From contig NZ_JAILYJ010000024.1 of NCBI RefSeq assembly GCF_019793465.1, forward strand, positions 1 to 63,392: a DNA stretch of 63,392 nt, read 5' to 3'. A program made the position numbers and the translations under genes. The stretch is from Rhizobium croatiense. GTDB lineage: Bacteria > Pseudomonadota > Alphaproteobacteria > Rhizobiales > Rhizobiaceae. Position 1 is the stretch's first letter; each line of letters starts with the position of its first letter. The notes below the pieces were generated by a model. That model ran no database searches. It saw only the letters and a program-made list of their open reading frames with translations, and had not been told where the DNA came from. Positions 1 through 9,078 of the stretch are shown here, piece after piece.

Positions 1-43
1 CGCCGGATGAAAATTCAGTGGCAGGTCACTTCTTCCATCCCTT

Positions 44-69
44 GGTGTCCACCTATTTTGGTGGACACC
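44..69. repeat. Perfect 10-bp inverted repeat
   Basis: GGTGTCCACC and GGTGGACACC flank a 6-bp spacer (TATTTT). There is no T-tract, so it is not a typical terminator. The rest of positions 1-290 holds no gene I can support. Two short terminal repeats abutting head to head is how an IS end or IS circle junction can look, but no transposase is visible beside it. Confidence 0.6.
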
Positions 70-293
70 TCATGCCAAAGCTCACTCAATTGCAGAAGGT
101 GCGGGGAAAATCGCGCTTACGATCGTTCAGAAAACATTGCCTGTTTTTGGAGGCGCAGGCGGTGTTTCGCCATGCCATTAACCAAGTACCGGTTTTGAGG
201 CATTCTCTCACTCAACTCACCCAGCTTCACCGCCAAAACTGCATACGTTGGAACTCGACCACTGCCCAATGTGGTCATTGATTTGCGGCCCAT

Positions 294-2738
294 TCAGAGC
301 GCCAAGACAGCGCCCTTTTGCGTGACAGTTAAACTCAAACGGATGTCGGTGGCCGAGAACCCAGCCATCACTGCAAATTCCCCCGCCTCTATCCGCCAAC
401 GCCGCTCGGTCGTGTCGAAGAAGGCAAATGTTCGGGCGTCAAGTATGAAACGCAACCTTCGTTTCTCACCGGGTTCCAGGGCAATTTTCGAGAAGGCTTT
501 CAGCTCTTTAACCGGTCTGGGTATAGATGCTTCAACATCGCCGACATAGATTTGCACCACTGCCGAACCTGGCCGCTCGCTGATGTTGGTCAATTCCAGT
601 GTCACTGTCACCGCGCCGGCAGCGTCTGGTAGCCCTACCGTCAGGTCCGACATCGCAAAGCTTGAATAACCGAGACCATGACCGAACGGGAACAGCGGCT
701 TAATGCCGTGGCGGTCGTAGTGCCGATAACCGACGAACACACCTTCGTCATATCGCACATGGCCGTCCTTACCTGGATAGACCGCGTCATCCTCAGTATG
801 TGTGGGGTTGTCAGCCCAGCGCACGGGGAAGGTCTGTGCCAGTCGGCCCGAGGGCTCGGCCTTGCCGAGGAGCACATCGGCGATCGCGTTGCCAGCCTCC
901 TGTCCGGGATACCAGCATTGCAGTACTGCACGAGCACCGGAAAGCCAGGGCATTTCCACCGGTCCACCGGTTTGTAGTACGACGATCGTGTTCGGATTGG
1001 CCGCAATTACCGCCTCAACAAGCTGGTTCTGCAGACCGGGAAGTGCAATACCGCGAAGATCGGAGCCCTCGGTATCCCAGTCGCCCGTTCTGCCCACGAA
1101 GACTACCGCATGATCAGCCTTTGCCGCGACGGCTGCTGCCTCGGCAATCTCCGCTTCGGCCGAAAATCTGCCTATTCCTACCCGAATTGCGGCGATATAG
1201 AGGTTGACGTGGTCGTGCCGGGCGTACTCGGCGACGACCTCGTATGTACGGCCGGCTTCGAGCGTGATTTCACCCACGACCTCTTCGCAGCCTTCTTCAA
1301 AGAATGTGGTACCACGTATCCAGGAAGCCCAAGCGTCCACCACAAGTCTGCCGTCCACATAGACCCGGCCAAGCCCGGCCGAGGTTAGTCCGACGCGATA
1401 GACGCCGGCTTCCGAGGCTGTGAAGATGGTGCGCATTCTAGCCGAAAAGCGAAGGGGATCGACAAAGCCCTCGGCCACGGGGGGCAACCATACACCAAGG
1501 CTCGACGGTTCCTCGACGACCTTCACCGGTTCGCCAGCTAGCTCCCTTCCTTGGAAAAACTCGAAGGTTGTGGGGTTTTCGATTAGCGGCTGAAACCGAT
1601 AATTGTTGCAGCCCTGAGCGTAGCACAGATTCTCCTCACCCAGCGCGTCCACCAGCCCCTGCCACGGACTGATGACATAGTGAGGGTTCAACTGCGCCGA
1701 GCCGCCTCCCATCACCTGCGCGACCTTGGCATTGGGTCCAATGATGGCGACCATACCTTGCTGAGCCAATGGCAGGATCCCGTCATTCTGTAGCAGAACT
1801 GCGCTTTCCGCTCCCGCGCGCCTGATCAATGCCCTATGTTTCGGTTGATCAATGGCGTACTCCTTAAACTCGCGATGATCGTTGATAGCGCCGGTGCGTT
1901 CCATCAAAGTCAGGATATTGCGCACACAGGCGCGGATCGTCTCGACACTAACCTCGCCGCCTTCGACCGCAGCCAGTAGCTTGGAGCCGCGATCGCGAGT
2001 CGGGCCCGGCATCTCCAGATCCAGCCCGGCATTCACGGTGGGTGCGGTCGAACGCGAGCCGAACCAGTCCGACATCACCACGCCGTTAAAACCCCAGTCA
2101 CCGCGCAGAACCTCGTTCAACAGCCAATGGCTTTCCGCCGTGTAAGTACCGTTTAGCTTGTTATACGAAGACATCACGGCCCAGACCTTTGCCCGCTTCA
2201 CCGCCGTCTCAAAGGGTATCAGGTAGACTTCGCGCAGCGTGCGTTCATCGATATCTGAAGAGATGGTTGTACGTTCAATCTCGGACTCGTTGCCGACGAA
2301 ATGTTTTATCGTGGCACCGACTTTCGTGGACTGCAGACCTTCGATATAGCCGACTGCAAGTTCCGCCGTCAGGATCGGATCCTCAGAGAAGCACTCAAAG
2401 TTGCGGCCGTTTGTGACGCTACGCTGGATGTTAACGGTGGGGGCTAACGAGACGTGGGCACCTTTTGAAAGAACCTCGTCACCTAGGGCACTGCCGATTT
2501 CCTTGGCTAGATCCGGGTTCCAACTCGCTCCGATGGCGATGCCCACCGGGAAAGCCGCTGCAGTCACACCTCCGACAAAAGACCCCGCCCCGCGGGCGCC
2601 GTTGGGGCCGTCGGTCAAGCGCAATCTCCCTATCCCTAGGCGGTCGATGGGCGGTAAAGACCAGAACGTATCGCCGGAAAGTAGCGAGACCTGCTCCGCC
2701 AAGGTCATATTATCGAGCAATGCTTTCTTATCAATCAT
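294..2738 (-). CDS. GH3 beta-glucosidase with PA14 domain
   Basis: This 814-aa protein is a family 3 glycoside hydrolase, expected to release terminal beta-linked glucose from plant glucosides or oligosaccharides. The N-terminal TIM-barrel part has the substrate-binding KH pair at about 145-146 and the nucleophile Asp at about residue 224 in VMSDWFGS. A PA14 carbohydrate-binding insert lies at about 390-540, and a fibronectin III-like domain closes the C-terminus. Length and domain order match agrobacterial/rhizobial beta-glucosidases of about 815 aa. No signal peptide is visible, so it is probably cytoplasmic. The exact substrate cannot be read from the sequence. Confidence 0.93.
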   Translation of the reverse strand: MIDKKALLDNMTLAEQVSLLSGDTFWSLPPIDRLGIGRLRLTDGPNGARGAGSFVGGVTAAAFPVGIAIGASWNPDLAKEIGSALGDEVLSKGAHVSLAPTVNIQRSVTNGRNFECFSEDPILTAELAVGYIEGLQSTKVGATIKHFVGNESEIERTTISSDIDERTLREVYLIPFETAVKRAKVWAVMSSYNKLNGTYTAESHWLLNEVLRGDWGFNGVVMSDWFGSRSTAPTVNAGLDLEMPGPTRDRGSKLLAAVEGGEVSVETIRACVRNILTLMERTGAINDHREFKEYAIDQPKHRALIRRAGAESAVLLQNDGILPLAQQGMVAIIGPNAKVAQVMGGGSAQLNPHYVISPWQGLVDALGEENLCYAQGCNNYRFQPLIENPTTFEFFQGRELAGEPVKVVEEPSSLGVWLPPVAEGFVDPLRFSARMRTIFTASEAGVYRVGLTSAGLGRVYVDGRLVVDAWASWIRGTTFFEEGCEEVVGEITLEAGRTYEVVAEYARHDHVNLYIAAIRVGIGRFSAEAEIAEAAAVAAKADHAVVFVGRTGDWDTEGSDLRGIALPGLQNQLVEAVIAANPNTIVVLQTGGPVEMPWLSGARAVLQCWYPGQEAGNAIADVLLGKAEPSGRLAQTFPVRWADNPTHTEDDAVYPGKDGHVRYDEGVFVGYRHYDRHGIKPLFPFGHGLGYSSFAMSDLTVGLPDAAGAVTVTLELTNISERPGSAVVQIYVGDVEASIPRPVKELKAFSKIALEPGEKRRLRFILDARTFAFFDTTERRWRIEAGEFAVMAGFSATDIRLSLTVTQKGAVLAL

Positions 2739-2764
2739 CTTCTCTGCTTCTTGAATCTCAATAC

Positions 2765-2905
2765 TTACCTGTCCCAGATCAACATCTCAAGATGCATATC
2801 GGGGAAGCTGGTGATCTCGGCGCCATGGAGCCGTCCATCCATAAAAAGGACGCCCGTTTGTTCATCAAGGCGTCGCGTCCCGCCGTCGCGAGGACGACGA
2901 CATGT
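2765..2905 (-). pseudogene. Short 3' remnant of an unknown gene
   Basis: Upstream of the glucosidase and on the same strand, about 45 codons stay open and read like protein (pieces such as GVLFMDGRLHGAEITSF and LEMLIWDR) before a TAA stop. A TGA blocks the frame just upstream. I do not recognise the family. It is probably the tail of a gene once upstream of the glucosidase, but could be chance. Confidence 0.3.
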
Positions 2906-3205
2906 TCGAAGCCTTCACATAGCCGAGATGCGGTCACCGCTTTCCATTGAAAACAAGGAACATCGCGGCAATCGATTTCAGCAGTGAAAGTTGTGCCGGC
3001 TGCGGCAGCGCCGGTTCTGTTACGGAGTTATTCCTCCGCAAGTTTGTGAGACAGTTCGAACATTAGCAAGCTTTATCAGACAATCTGTTGACAGACAACC
3101 TCGGTCGCGCAGCTTTCGTGTCGTCATTGATGATTCGATGCTTCCCTCGGAGGCGGATCCCGATTGATGAAGTTTCTTCACCGCCTATGGACAAGGATCG
3201 ACCAC

Positions 3206-3410
3206 AATGGACAGGCTGTTGTCCCGTTTCCGGCTACAGAGTAATCATTTTCGTACTGTCTTTCATAATCAGCATTTGCGCGGTGGGGTTTTCGGGGCAC
3301 TACGCCGCGGGTCTCCTACAAGGCCGCCTGGAAACCTCGAGCGAGGTGATGCAGGTGCTCTCGGGTTTCCGTGACGTCTCCGCCTCGTCCGTCTGCATCG
3401 CCCTCACGCC
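3206..3410 (+). pseudogene. Truncated N-terminus of a membrane sensor (probable MCP)
   Basis: An ATG at 3206 opens with MDRLLSRFRLQS. After a frame change near 3240 the other frame continues with a hydrophobic segment (IIFVLSFIISICAVGFSG) and then GLLQGRLETSSEVMQVLSGF. This layout of short basic N-terminus, one membrane helix and start of a periplasmic helical sensor fits rhizobial methyl-accepting chemotaxis proteins. No ligand-binding or signalling domain follows; the similarity stops near 3410. The family call is inference from the pattern; the frameshift and truncation are seen directly. Confidence 0.4.
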
Positions 3411-3790
3411 GTGCTTGAATCCTCCCTACATATGCAGGCATTCCCGGTTGATATCGATCCAGATTGTCTGAGAGCTACCAGTATTCGTTGATCCTGCCGT
3501 TATAGCTTTGCCTGCTCGTCTGCACAAATTTAGATATCGAGAGATCAAAAACGGGCGCCTGGAGGAGAGCCGTGGCAGTACCGCATTCGTACCGGCTGGT
3601 CGTGTCAGACAGCCGAAGACTTGCGGATTCTCTACCATCATGGATGGCCTCGGCTCAGAGAGGGATCGGAGGCTGTCACGTATTTTTTTCCGCTTTCGGC
3701 ATGTTAAAGGATGCCAGGCGATCTTGCTGCCAATTATTTTTCTGGCTGCGAGCGACCGCTTTCTGCCGGCACTCAAATTCCCCTGGTGAA
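3411..3790. other. No gene supported
   Basis: About 380 bp between the truncated sensor and the ISAs1-family element. Open frames here are short, overlap one another and resemble no family I know. The stretch ends with the left copy of the IS target duplication (3782-3791). Confidence 0.5.
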
Positions 3791-3791
3791 G

Positions 3792-4918
3792 CAGGGCTAT
3801 CGCATATGAGCGATGATAGAGATGAGGAACTGATCGTCCCACCCTGCCTTCTTGATCTTTCGACGAATGGAGGCCTTATCTGGATGGGCCCGGATGAGGT
3901 TGAGGGCAATCTTTCGTAACAGAGCAATGTTTGCCGGTCCGTGATCCTTACGGTTTCTGGCGGCATCCTCGCGGAACTGGACGTCGAGCACCCAGTGCAG
4001 TTTGTTTTCGATCTGCCAATGAGTTCTGGTTACCTCGATCAGGGCGGCAGCCGACATGACGGTGGAGAGCAGGAAGTAGCGGACATGGCTGGTCAGACGG
4101 CCATCGGCATGACGGCTTGTGGCCTCGACGGAGCCGATGGCCTGCAGGCCGGGGAAGTCGATGTCATTGACGGCGACGATGCAGGCACGGCGTCTTTCGC
4201 AGCGGTCATGGTCATTCTCGGCGGCGGTCTGGACGCCGAGTGGCTCGACGTCGTCCAGACGAGCAATCGTCTGTGCCAGGAGGCCGGGCTGATTGGCCTT
4301 CAACGCCAGGGCATAGTCGCCGCCGGCGGAAAGGATGGCATGAGCGGTATCGGCGCGGCAATGCAGGGCATCGGCGGTGACGATGGCACCTTCCAGCGAC
4401 AAAAGCGCAAGCGCATCGAGCGCCCCTTGGACCTCGTTGCGGCCCGGCGCGGTCTGTTGGCCGATGACCAGGCCGCAACCGGCAGCCCAGACCTTGACGA
4501 GGGGCAGCGGCGTCGCCTCGTACCGCCTTGCCGTCGACCGCCACCACGCCTTCCATGCCCTTTGCAAAGGCTTCGGTAAAGCGGCTTCGAAGGCAACCTG
4601 ATTGAGGCAGCGGAAAACGGTGGAGAAGGTGCCATGGCCGGCGATGCCATAGGGCAGCGGCACGATCGTCTTGAGCCACTTCTTTTTGGAAACGCCGAAT
4701 CGGCCATGTCGGCGCAGCTTTCGGCGCCGCAAACGATCGCGGCAATGGCAATGAACAGGATCGACATCAGCGGATGACGTGTGTTGCGCCCCGAGGGTCG
4801 GGCAGATCTTTAAAACAGGTGGCAAATCGATTCATCCGTACCTCCAAATTATCGGAGAGTTCTTGAGTCGATTTGCCTCAGCAAAACAACTCCTTACCAT
4901 CCATATGCGATTCTCCTG
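3792..4918 (-). mobile_element. ISAs1-family insertion sequence, decayed
   Basis: The 1127-bp element has terminal inverted repeats CAGGGCTATCGCATATG (3792-3808) and, at the other end, CAGGAGAATCGCATATG read on the minus strand (4902-4918): 14 of 17 match. A 10-bp direct repeat CCTGGTGAAG flanks it at 3782-3791 and 4919-4928, the target duplication size expected for ISAs1 elements. The transposase inside is frameshifted, so the copy is probably immobile. It sits about 20 bp beyond the stop codon of the LysR gene and does not interrupt it. Confidence 0.85.
3797..4767 (-). pseudogene. ISAs1-family transposase, multiply frameshifted
   Basis: Typical ISAs1/H-repeat transposase parts lie in different minus-strand frames. 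The N-terminal MSILFIAIAAIVCGAESCAD is in one frame (from 4767); FGVSKKKWLKTIVPLPYGI follows in the frame that later ends at 3797; VVAVDGKAVRG, the segment with the first catalytic Asp, is in a third frame near 4520-4560; and GAIVTADALHC through HWQIENKLHW is back in the main frame. At least three frameshifts are needed to join them, so no active enzyme is expected. One 342-aa frame stays open across the region, but its first 50 residues are frame-shifted nonsense. Confidence 0.85.
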
Positions 4919-4949
4919 CCTGGTGAAGCTGTCTCGTCTGGCCGTCACT

Positions 4950-5855
4950 TCAATCGCCCGCAACCGGCGCCTTAAGGTAGTCGAGAAACGTCCGGAGAGC
5001 GGACGGCACCTGTCGATGCGAAACGTAGTATGCATGAAAACCCGGCCCGGTAGAGGTCCAGTCCGGCAGCACGACTTCGAGTGAACCGGCCGCAAGTTTG
5101 TCCTCGACCCGGGCCTGCAGGCAATAAAAGAGACCGCCTCCCTCCTCCGCCATGCGGATAGATAGTTCCGAATCTCCGAGCGTGAGAAGTCCCGGAACGT
5201 CGAGAGAAACCATGCGATCGCCGTCGCCAAGTTCCCATTTGCAGAGGTGATCCGTACCGGTTCGGATCCGGATGCACTCGTGCGTCAAGAGATCTTCCGG
5301 CCGCGCGGGCCGCCCTCGTTCGTTGAGATAGGCCGGAGAACCGACTACGATCCATTCGAGTTCGGATGTCAGACGCGACGCGATCATCCCCTCGGGAACC
5401 GTTCCCCCATAACGGATGCCCGCGTCAAAACCTTCGGCGACCATATCGATGAAGCGATCCTCGACGCTGACTTCGACCTCGACATCTGGGTAGCTCTTGC
5501 GAAAACTGTGCAGTCGAGGAGCGATCAGCAGCTCGGCGGCGTCACGCAGGGTGGTCACTCTCACTCTGCCCGTAGGCCCGCTCCTGAAACTGTCTAGGAG
5601 ATCCATCGCAGCTTGAATGCCGAGGAAACGGGGCTCCAGTTCGGCAAGCAGCACTTCGCCGGCGGCGGTGAGACTGATGCTCCTGCTTGTCCGATGAAAC
5701 AGACGGACGCCCAGACGGGCCTCCAAACCCCTGATCGAGTGGCTGAGGGCAGACCCGGAAACGCCGCGAAGCGCGGCGGCCTTTCGGAACCCCCCCGCAC
5801 GCGCGATCGCGACGAAAGTTTCAAGGTCGGCCAGATCGGCCCGCGTTGATACCAT
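4950..5855 (-). CDS. LysR-family transcriptional regulator
   Basis: At 301 aa this has normal LysR length. The winged HTH spans about residues 8-65 (LETFVAIARAGGFRKAAALRG, then LEARLGVRLFHRTSRSISLT), and the C-terminal effector-binding domain follows from about 90. It belongs to the branch with an LTTR N-terminus that often controls a neighbouring oxidoreductase. It lies downstream of two SDR genes on the same strand, 130-340 bp away, so these are plausible targets. The inducer is unknown. The ISAs1-family copy lies just past its stop codon and leaves the gene intact. Confidence 0.92.
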   Translation of the reverse strand: MVSTRADLADLETFVAIARAGGFRKAAALRGVSGSALSHSIRGLEARLGVRLFHRTSRSISLTAAGEVLLAELEPRFLGIQAAMDLLDSFRSGPTGRVRVTTLRDAAELLIAPRLHSFRKSYPDVEVEVSVEDRFIDMVAEGFDAGIRYGGTVPEGMIASRLTSELEWIVVGSPAYLNERGRPARPEDLLTHECIRIRTGTDHLCKWELGDGDRMVSLDVPGLLTLGDSELSIRMAEEGGGLFYCLQARVEDKLAAGSLEVVLPDWTSTGPGFHAYYVSHRQVPSALRTFLDYLKAPVAGD

Positions 5856-5986
5856 GAGTTATGGATACTCGCACTTGTACTGAAAAAGATCGCCCTTGCC
5901 GGCGCCGACCTTGCTTCAGGCCGGCCGGCACCTTCAATCCTTATTTAACTGGCCCTGTATTTGGTATGTGATGGCCGAGGAAGCAG

Positions 5987-6934
5987 TCAAAAATTTGACC
6001 TAGTGATCCATGTTGGATCCTGCGAAGGACGGCGGAGATGGCCCGGTCGCTGAAAAACGAAAACGTCCGGGATTAGATCGTCATGCAATGAAGATCTTCG
6101 TGTCCACAGCCACGAGAGACGGCACCGGTTGGTTCCGCGAGGCGGTCTAACAGTCCCGGAGGTTCTAGTTCTGAGCTCTCGAAAACGCGGGCTACCAGTC
6201 CTGCCGGGTTGGATGGACGAAATGTCGTTGATCGTGATCTCCGGGGGCTGGTCTAGTGCATAGACCACGGCTTCAGCCACCGACGACGGCGGAATACCCT
6301 GCTTGTTGAGCTCTCCGGCGATCTTTCTGCCCGTCTCGTCATGAACCTTGTCGGCCCAGCCGGTATCGATCACGCCAGGGCTGATCATAGACACTTGGAT
6401 CCCGCTACCCACGCCCACCTCCTTCCTGAGGCTTTCGGTAATACCGCGTATGAAGAACTTCGTGGCTCCGTAAACCCCTGCCGCCTCGCCGACATGAACG
6501 CCGGCGATAGAGCTCATATTCAGGATGCGGCCGGACCGGCGCTCCAACATCGACGGCAGCACCGCGGCGATCGCATGCAGATAGCCACGCAGGTTGGTAT
6601 CGATCATCTTGTTCCAATCGCCGACGGCGGCATCCTTCCAATAGGAAAAGAGCATGAGGCCGGCATTGTTGACCAATATATCGACCGGGCCGTACGTCGT
6701 TGTGGCGAACGCGACGAGGGCCTTGGTACTCTCAAAATCCGTGGCATCAGCAACCTTGTAGCTGGCAATACCTCCCGAACCGGTGATGTCTTCGACGATC
6801 TGACTGAGGCGTTCCTCATTGCGGCCGGCAAGGACGACGCGCGCACCTTTTTCCGCCAATCCTCTGGCGGTCGCCGCTCCAATGCCCGAGGAAGCCCCTG
6901 TGACGATGGCGACCTTGTTTTTCAGATGTGACAT
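5987..6934 (-). CDS. SDR-family oxidoreductase with frameshifted C-terminus
   Basis: Short-chain dehydrogenase with the NAD(P)-binding motif TGASSGIG near residue 12, NNAG near 90 and the catalytic YGATK. I start it at the ATG at 6934 (MSHLKNK), which has AAGGAG upstream; a further ATG at 6949 overlaps the previous stop (ATGA). The reading frame gives about 315 aa, some 70 aa longer than the family. Adding one base in the A-run at 6220-6222 would restore the usual ending NDIFVHPTRQDW and a stop at 6192-6194. The tail is therefore a frameshift product, or the shift is a sequencing error. The catalytic core is intact. Substrate unknown. Confidence 0.85.
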   Translation of the reverse strand: MSHLKNKVAIVTGASSGIGAATARGLAEKGARVVLAGRNEERLSQIVEDITGSGGIASYKVADATDFESTKALVAFATTTYGPVDILVNNAGLMLFSYWKDAAVGDWNKMIDTNLRGYLHAIAAVLPSMLERRSGRILNMSSIAGVHVGEAAGVYGATKFFIRGITESLRKEVGVGSGIQVSMISPGVIDTGWADKVHDETGRKIAGELNKQGIPPSSVAEAVVYALDQPPEITINDISSIQPGRTGSPRFRELRTRTSGTVRPPRGTNRCRLSWLWTRRSSLHDDLIPDVFVFQRPGHLRRPSQDPTWITRSNF

Positions 6935-6945
6935 GACGTGCTCCT

Positions 6946-7728
6946 TCACTGCGGTTGGGTCAATTCGGCTTGCCGCGCGGCTTTGACGGGCTCGGGGGTC
7001 GTCCGGTTTTCCAACACCTGCCGCTTGGTTTTCTGATCTCCGCCGACGATATGGTCGATGCCGTTCATGAGGGCCTCGAAGCCCTGCTTGGCGACGAGCG
7101 TCTTGTCGTTTTTTTGTTGGCCACCGAGCTTCGTACCGCCCATTCCAGCGTTCGCGTGGAAGTCGCTGTTGGTGGCGCCCGGAAGGAGTGCCGTCACCGT
7201 GACCCCGGTCGAGCGCAACTCCTCGCGCAGAGATTCCGCGACCATGTAACCGAATGCCTTCGACGGGCCGTAAACGGTTTCGTATGGCGTGGGCAGGGTC
7301 GCCGAAACCGAGGAGGTGATGAGAATCCTGCCGCGGCCGTTCTTGACCATATGTTGGACGACGCGTTTGGCCATATGGACGGTCCCGGTTACATTGATCG
7401 CAAGCAGGCGAAGCTCATCCTCGAGATCGTTATCGACAAAGGCGCCGCCAATACCGATACCGACGTTCAGAGCCGCGGCTTCCAAGGGGCGCCCCAGCCC
7501 CTGCGTAAAGGTCCAGAACCTCTCGACGCCATCGTACGTCGAGGCATCCGCTTTGAACGGATATGCTTCGGCATCAAGGCTTCGTAGCGCATCGGCGGCC
7601 TCGTTCACCTTGTCGCTTGAGCCTGAAATGGCGACATCGAATCCATTCTTGGCGAATTGTTTGGCAAGCTCGAAGCCTATTCCAGATGAGCCGCCCGTGA
7701 TCATTGCGAGTGGTTTATTCCCTGTCAT
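6946..7728 (-). CDS. SDR-family oxidoreductase
   Basis: A 260-aa short-chain dehydrogenase: cofactor motif TGGSSGIG at about 11-18, and active-site Ser and YGPSK in the middle (SSVSATLPTPYETVYGPSK). At the expected NNAG position it reads ALNVGIGIGG, a divergent form. It is translationally coupled to the next SDR, its TGA overlapping an upstream ATG of that gene. Two tandem SDRs next to a LysR gene suggest a small inducible detoxification or catabolic operon; that is inference. Confidence 0.9.
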   Translation of the reverse strand: MTGNKPLAMITGGSSGIGFELAKQFAKNGFDVAISGSSDKVNEAADALRSLDAEAYPFKADASTYDGVERFWTFTQGLGRPLEAAALNVGIGIGGAFVDNDLEDELRLLAINVTGTVHMAKRVVQHMVKNGRGRILITSSVSATLPTPYETVYGPSKAFGYMVAESLREELRSTGVTVTALLPGATNSDFHANAGMGGTKLGGQQKNDKTLVAKQGFEALMNGIDHIVGGDQKTKRQVLENRTTPEPVKAARQAELTQPQ

Positions 7729-8195
7729 GATTTCACTCCTTTGGTTTGGTCAGCACCACGATCGTCTCGAGGCGCTGGTGACCAAATGCCCGTGGAGCCG
7801 ATTGGTTACATGAGCAAAATTGATCGGGGCGGCGAGTGAAAATCATCCACCGATCTGGCAGGGACCAGGAGTGCGTTACCTTTTTGGTCCCGTCCGCGGT
7901 CGAACTGGCCAGGCATTCCCTACGTCACGAAGGCCCTTGAGTGAACACGGCTCATCGGTGCGTGCGATCCCGCTCACTTCAAGTAGCCGTCGCGCTACCC
8001 TATTCTTATAGTGCGATCGAACGGTCGTTCGCAGCCCGCGGATATGATCCGACGACCCAAGCGCCCGAGTAGCGTTGATGGACTTCTCTGCGCTGGTGCC
8101 ATCGGCCGGCACGCTTCTCGGAGAAAAATTCCACGGCGACGGCTTGTCCGGCACACCTTCCAGCGGTGACGGTCCAATGACGGGAAAGACAAAAA
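7729..8195. promoter_or_regulatory. Divergent SDR intergenic region with palindrome
   Basis: This 467-bp gap between divergent SDR genes must hold both promoters. A perfect palindromic site CGAACG-GT-CGTTCG lies at 8018-8031, the kind of sequence TetR-type regulators bind, with an AT-rich stretch (TATTCTTATA) just before it. No TetR gene is adjacent. Remaining open frames here do not look like real genes. Confidence 0.4.
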
Positions 8196-9047
8196 ATGAG
8201 CGAGAGAATGAACAGCGTCGTTGCTCCTGGCCGCGTTGCGGTCATCACGGGAGCTGCGAAGGGCATCGGCTTGGCAATCGCGAGGGCTCTCGCGGCCCGC
8301 GGCATGAAGCTCGCGCTGCTGGATCTCGACGCCGACGCACTTGAGGATGTTACTTCGACACTCGACACGGACATCCTGATCGTGAGCGGCGACGTATCAG
8401 ATTTGTCGGCACTGACCAGGTTGCGGGACGAAACGATTTCGCGGTTTGGCGACGTGGCCGTCCTAGTAAACAACGCGGGCATAACGCAAGGAGCCGGCCC
8501 TTGGGACAATCCTGCAAAGTGGCGACGCCAGATCGATGTAAACTTCGGAGGTGTTCTGGCCGCGCAACACGTCTTCGTGCCCTACATGATCGAAGCCGGT
8601 CGCCAGTCGGCCGTTGTCAACCTCGGCTCCAAGGAAGGTATTACGACTCCTCCAGGTAACGCCGCATATTCGGTGGCAAAGGCAGCTGTCAAAGTCCTGA
8701 CCGAACAGCTGTCGCACGAGCTTCTGAAGGAGACGGGAGGTCGTGTTTCGGCTCATCTCCTCGTCCCTGGCTACACGTGGACACCCATGAACATCGCACT
8801 CAAGCCGCAGGGCATTGCGAAACCCGATGAGGCATGGACCGCAGAGCAACTGGTGGAATACTTCCTGGTCCGTCTGCTCGACGAGAATTTTTACATCATC
8901 TGTCCGGATAACGCGGTTACGTCTGCGATAGATGCCAGACGGATCCGCTGGGCGGCCGATGACATGATTCTGAACCGACCCGCGCTTTCACGTTGGCACC
9001 CCGACTGGATGGATAAATTCGCAGCCTGGTTGAAGGCAGGCCACTGA
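8196..9047 (+). CDS. SDR-family oxidoreductase
   Basis: A 283-aa short-chain dehydrogenase with TGAAKGIG at about 19-26, NNAG at about 93-96, and YSVAK for the catalytic Tyr and Lys. The C-terminal extension (WMDKFAAWLKAGH) is longer than in minimal SDRs. It is followed 31 bp later by a RibD/DHFR-like reductase on the same strand, probably the same transcript. It is divergent from the other SDR pair across a 467-bp regulatory gap. Substrate unknown. Confidence 0.9.
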   Translation: MSERMNSVVAPGRVAVITGAAKGIGLAIARALAARGMKLALLDLDADALEDVTSTLDTDILIVSGDVSDLSALTRLRDETISRFGDVAVLVNNAGITQGAGPWDNPAKWRRQIDVNFGGVLAAQHVFVPYMIEAGRQSAVVNLGSKEGITTPPGNAAYSVAKAAVKVLTEQLSHELLKETGGRVSAHLLVPGYTWTPMNIALKPQGIAKPDEAWTAEQLVEYFLVRLLDENFYIICPDNAVTSAIDARRIRWAADDMILNRPALSRWHPDWMDKFAAWLKAGH

Positions 9048-9078
9048 CGGTGGAATGTTTGTAGAGGAGAGTAATCCA

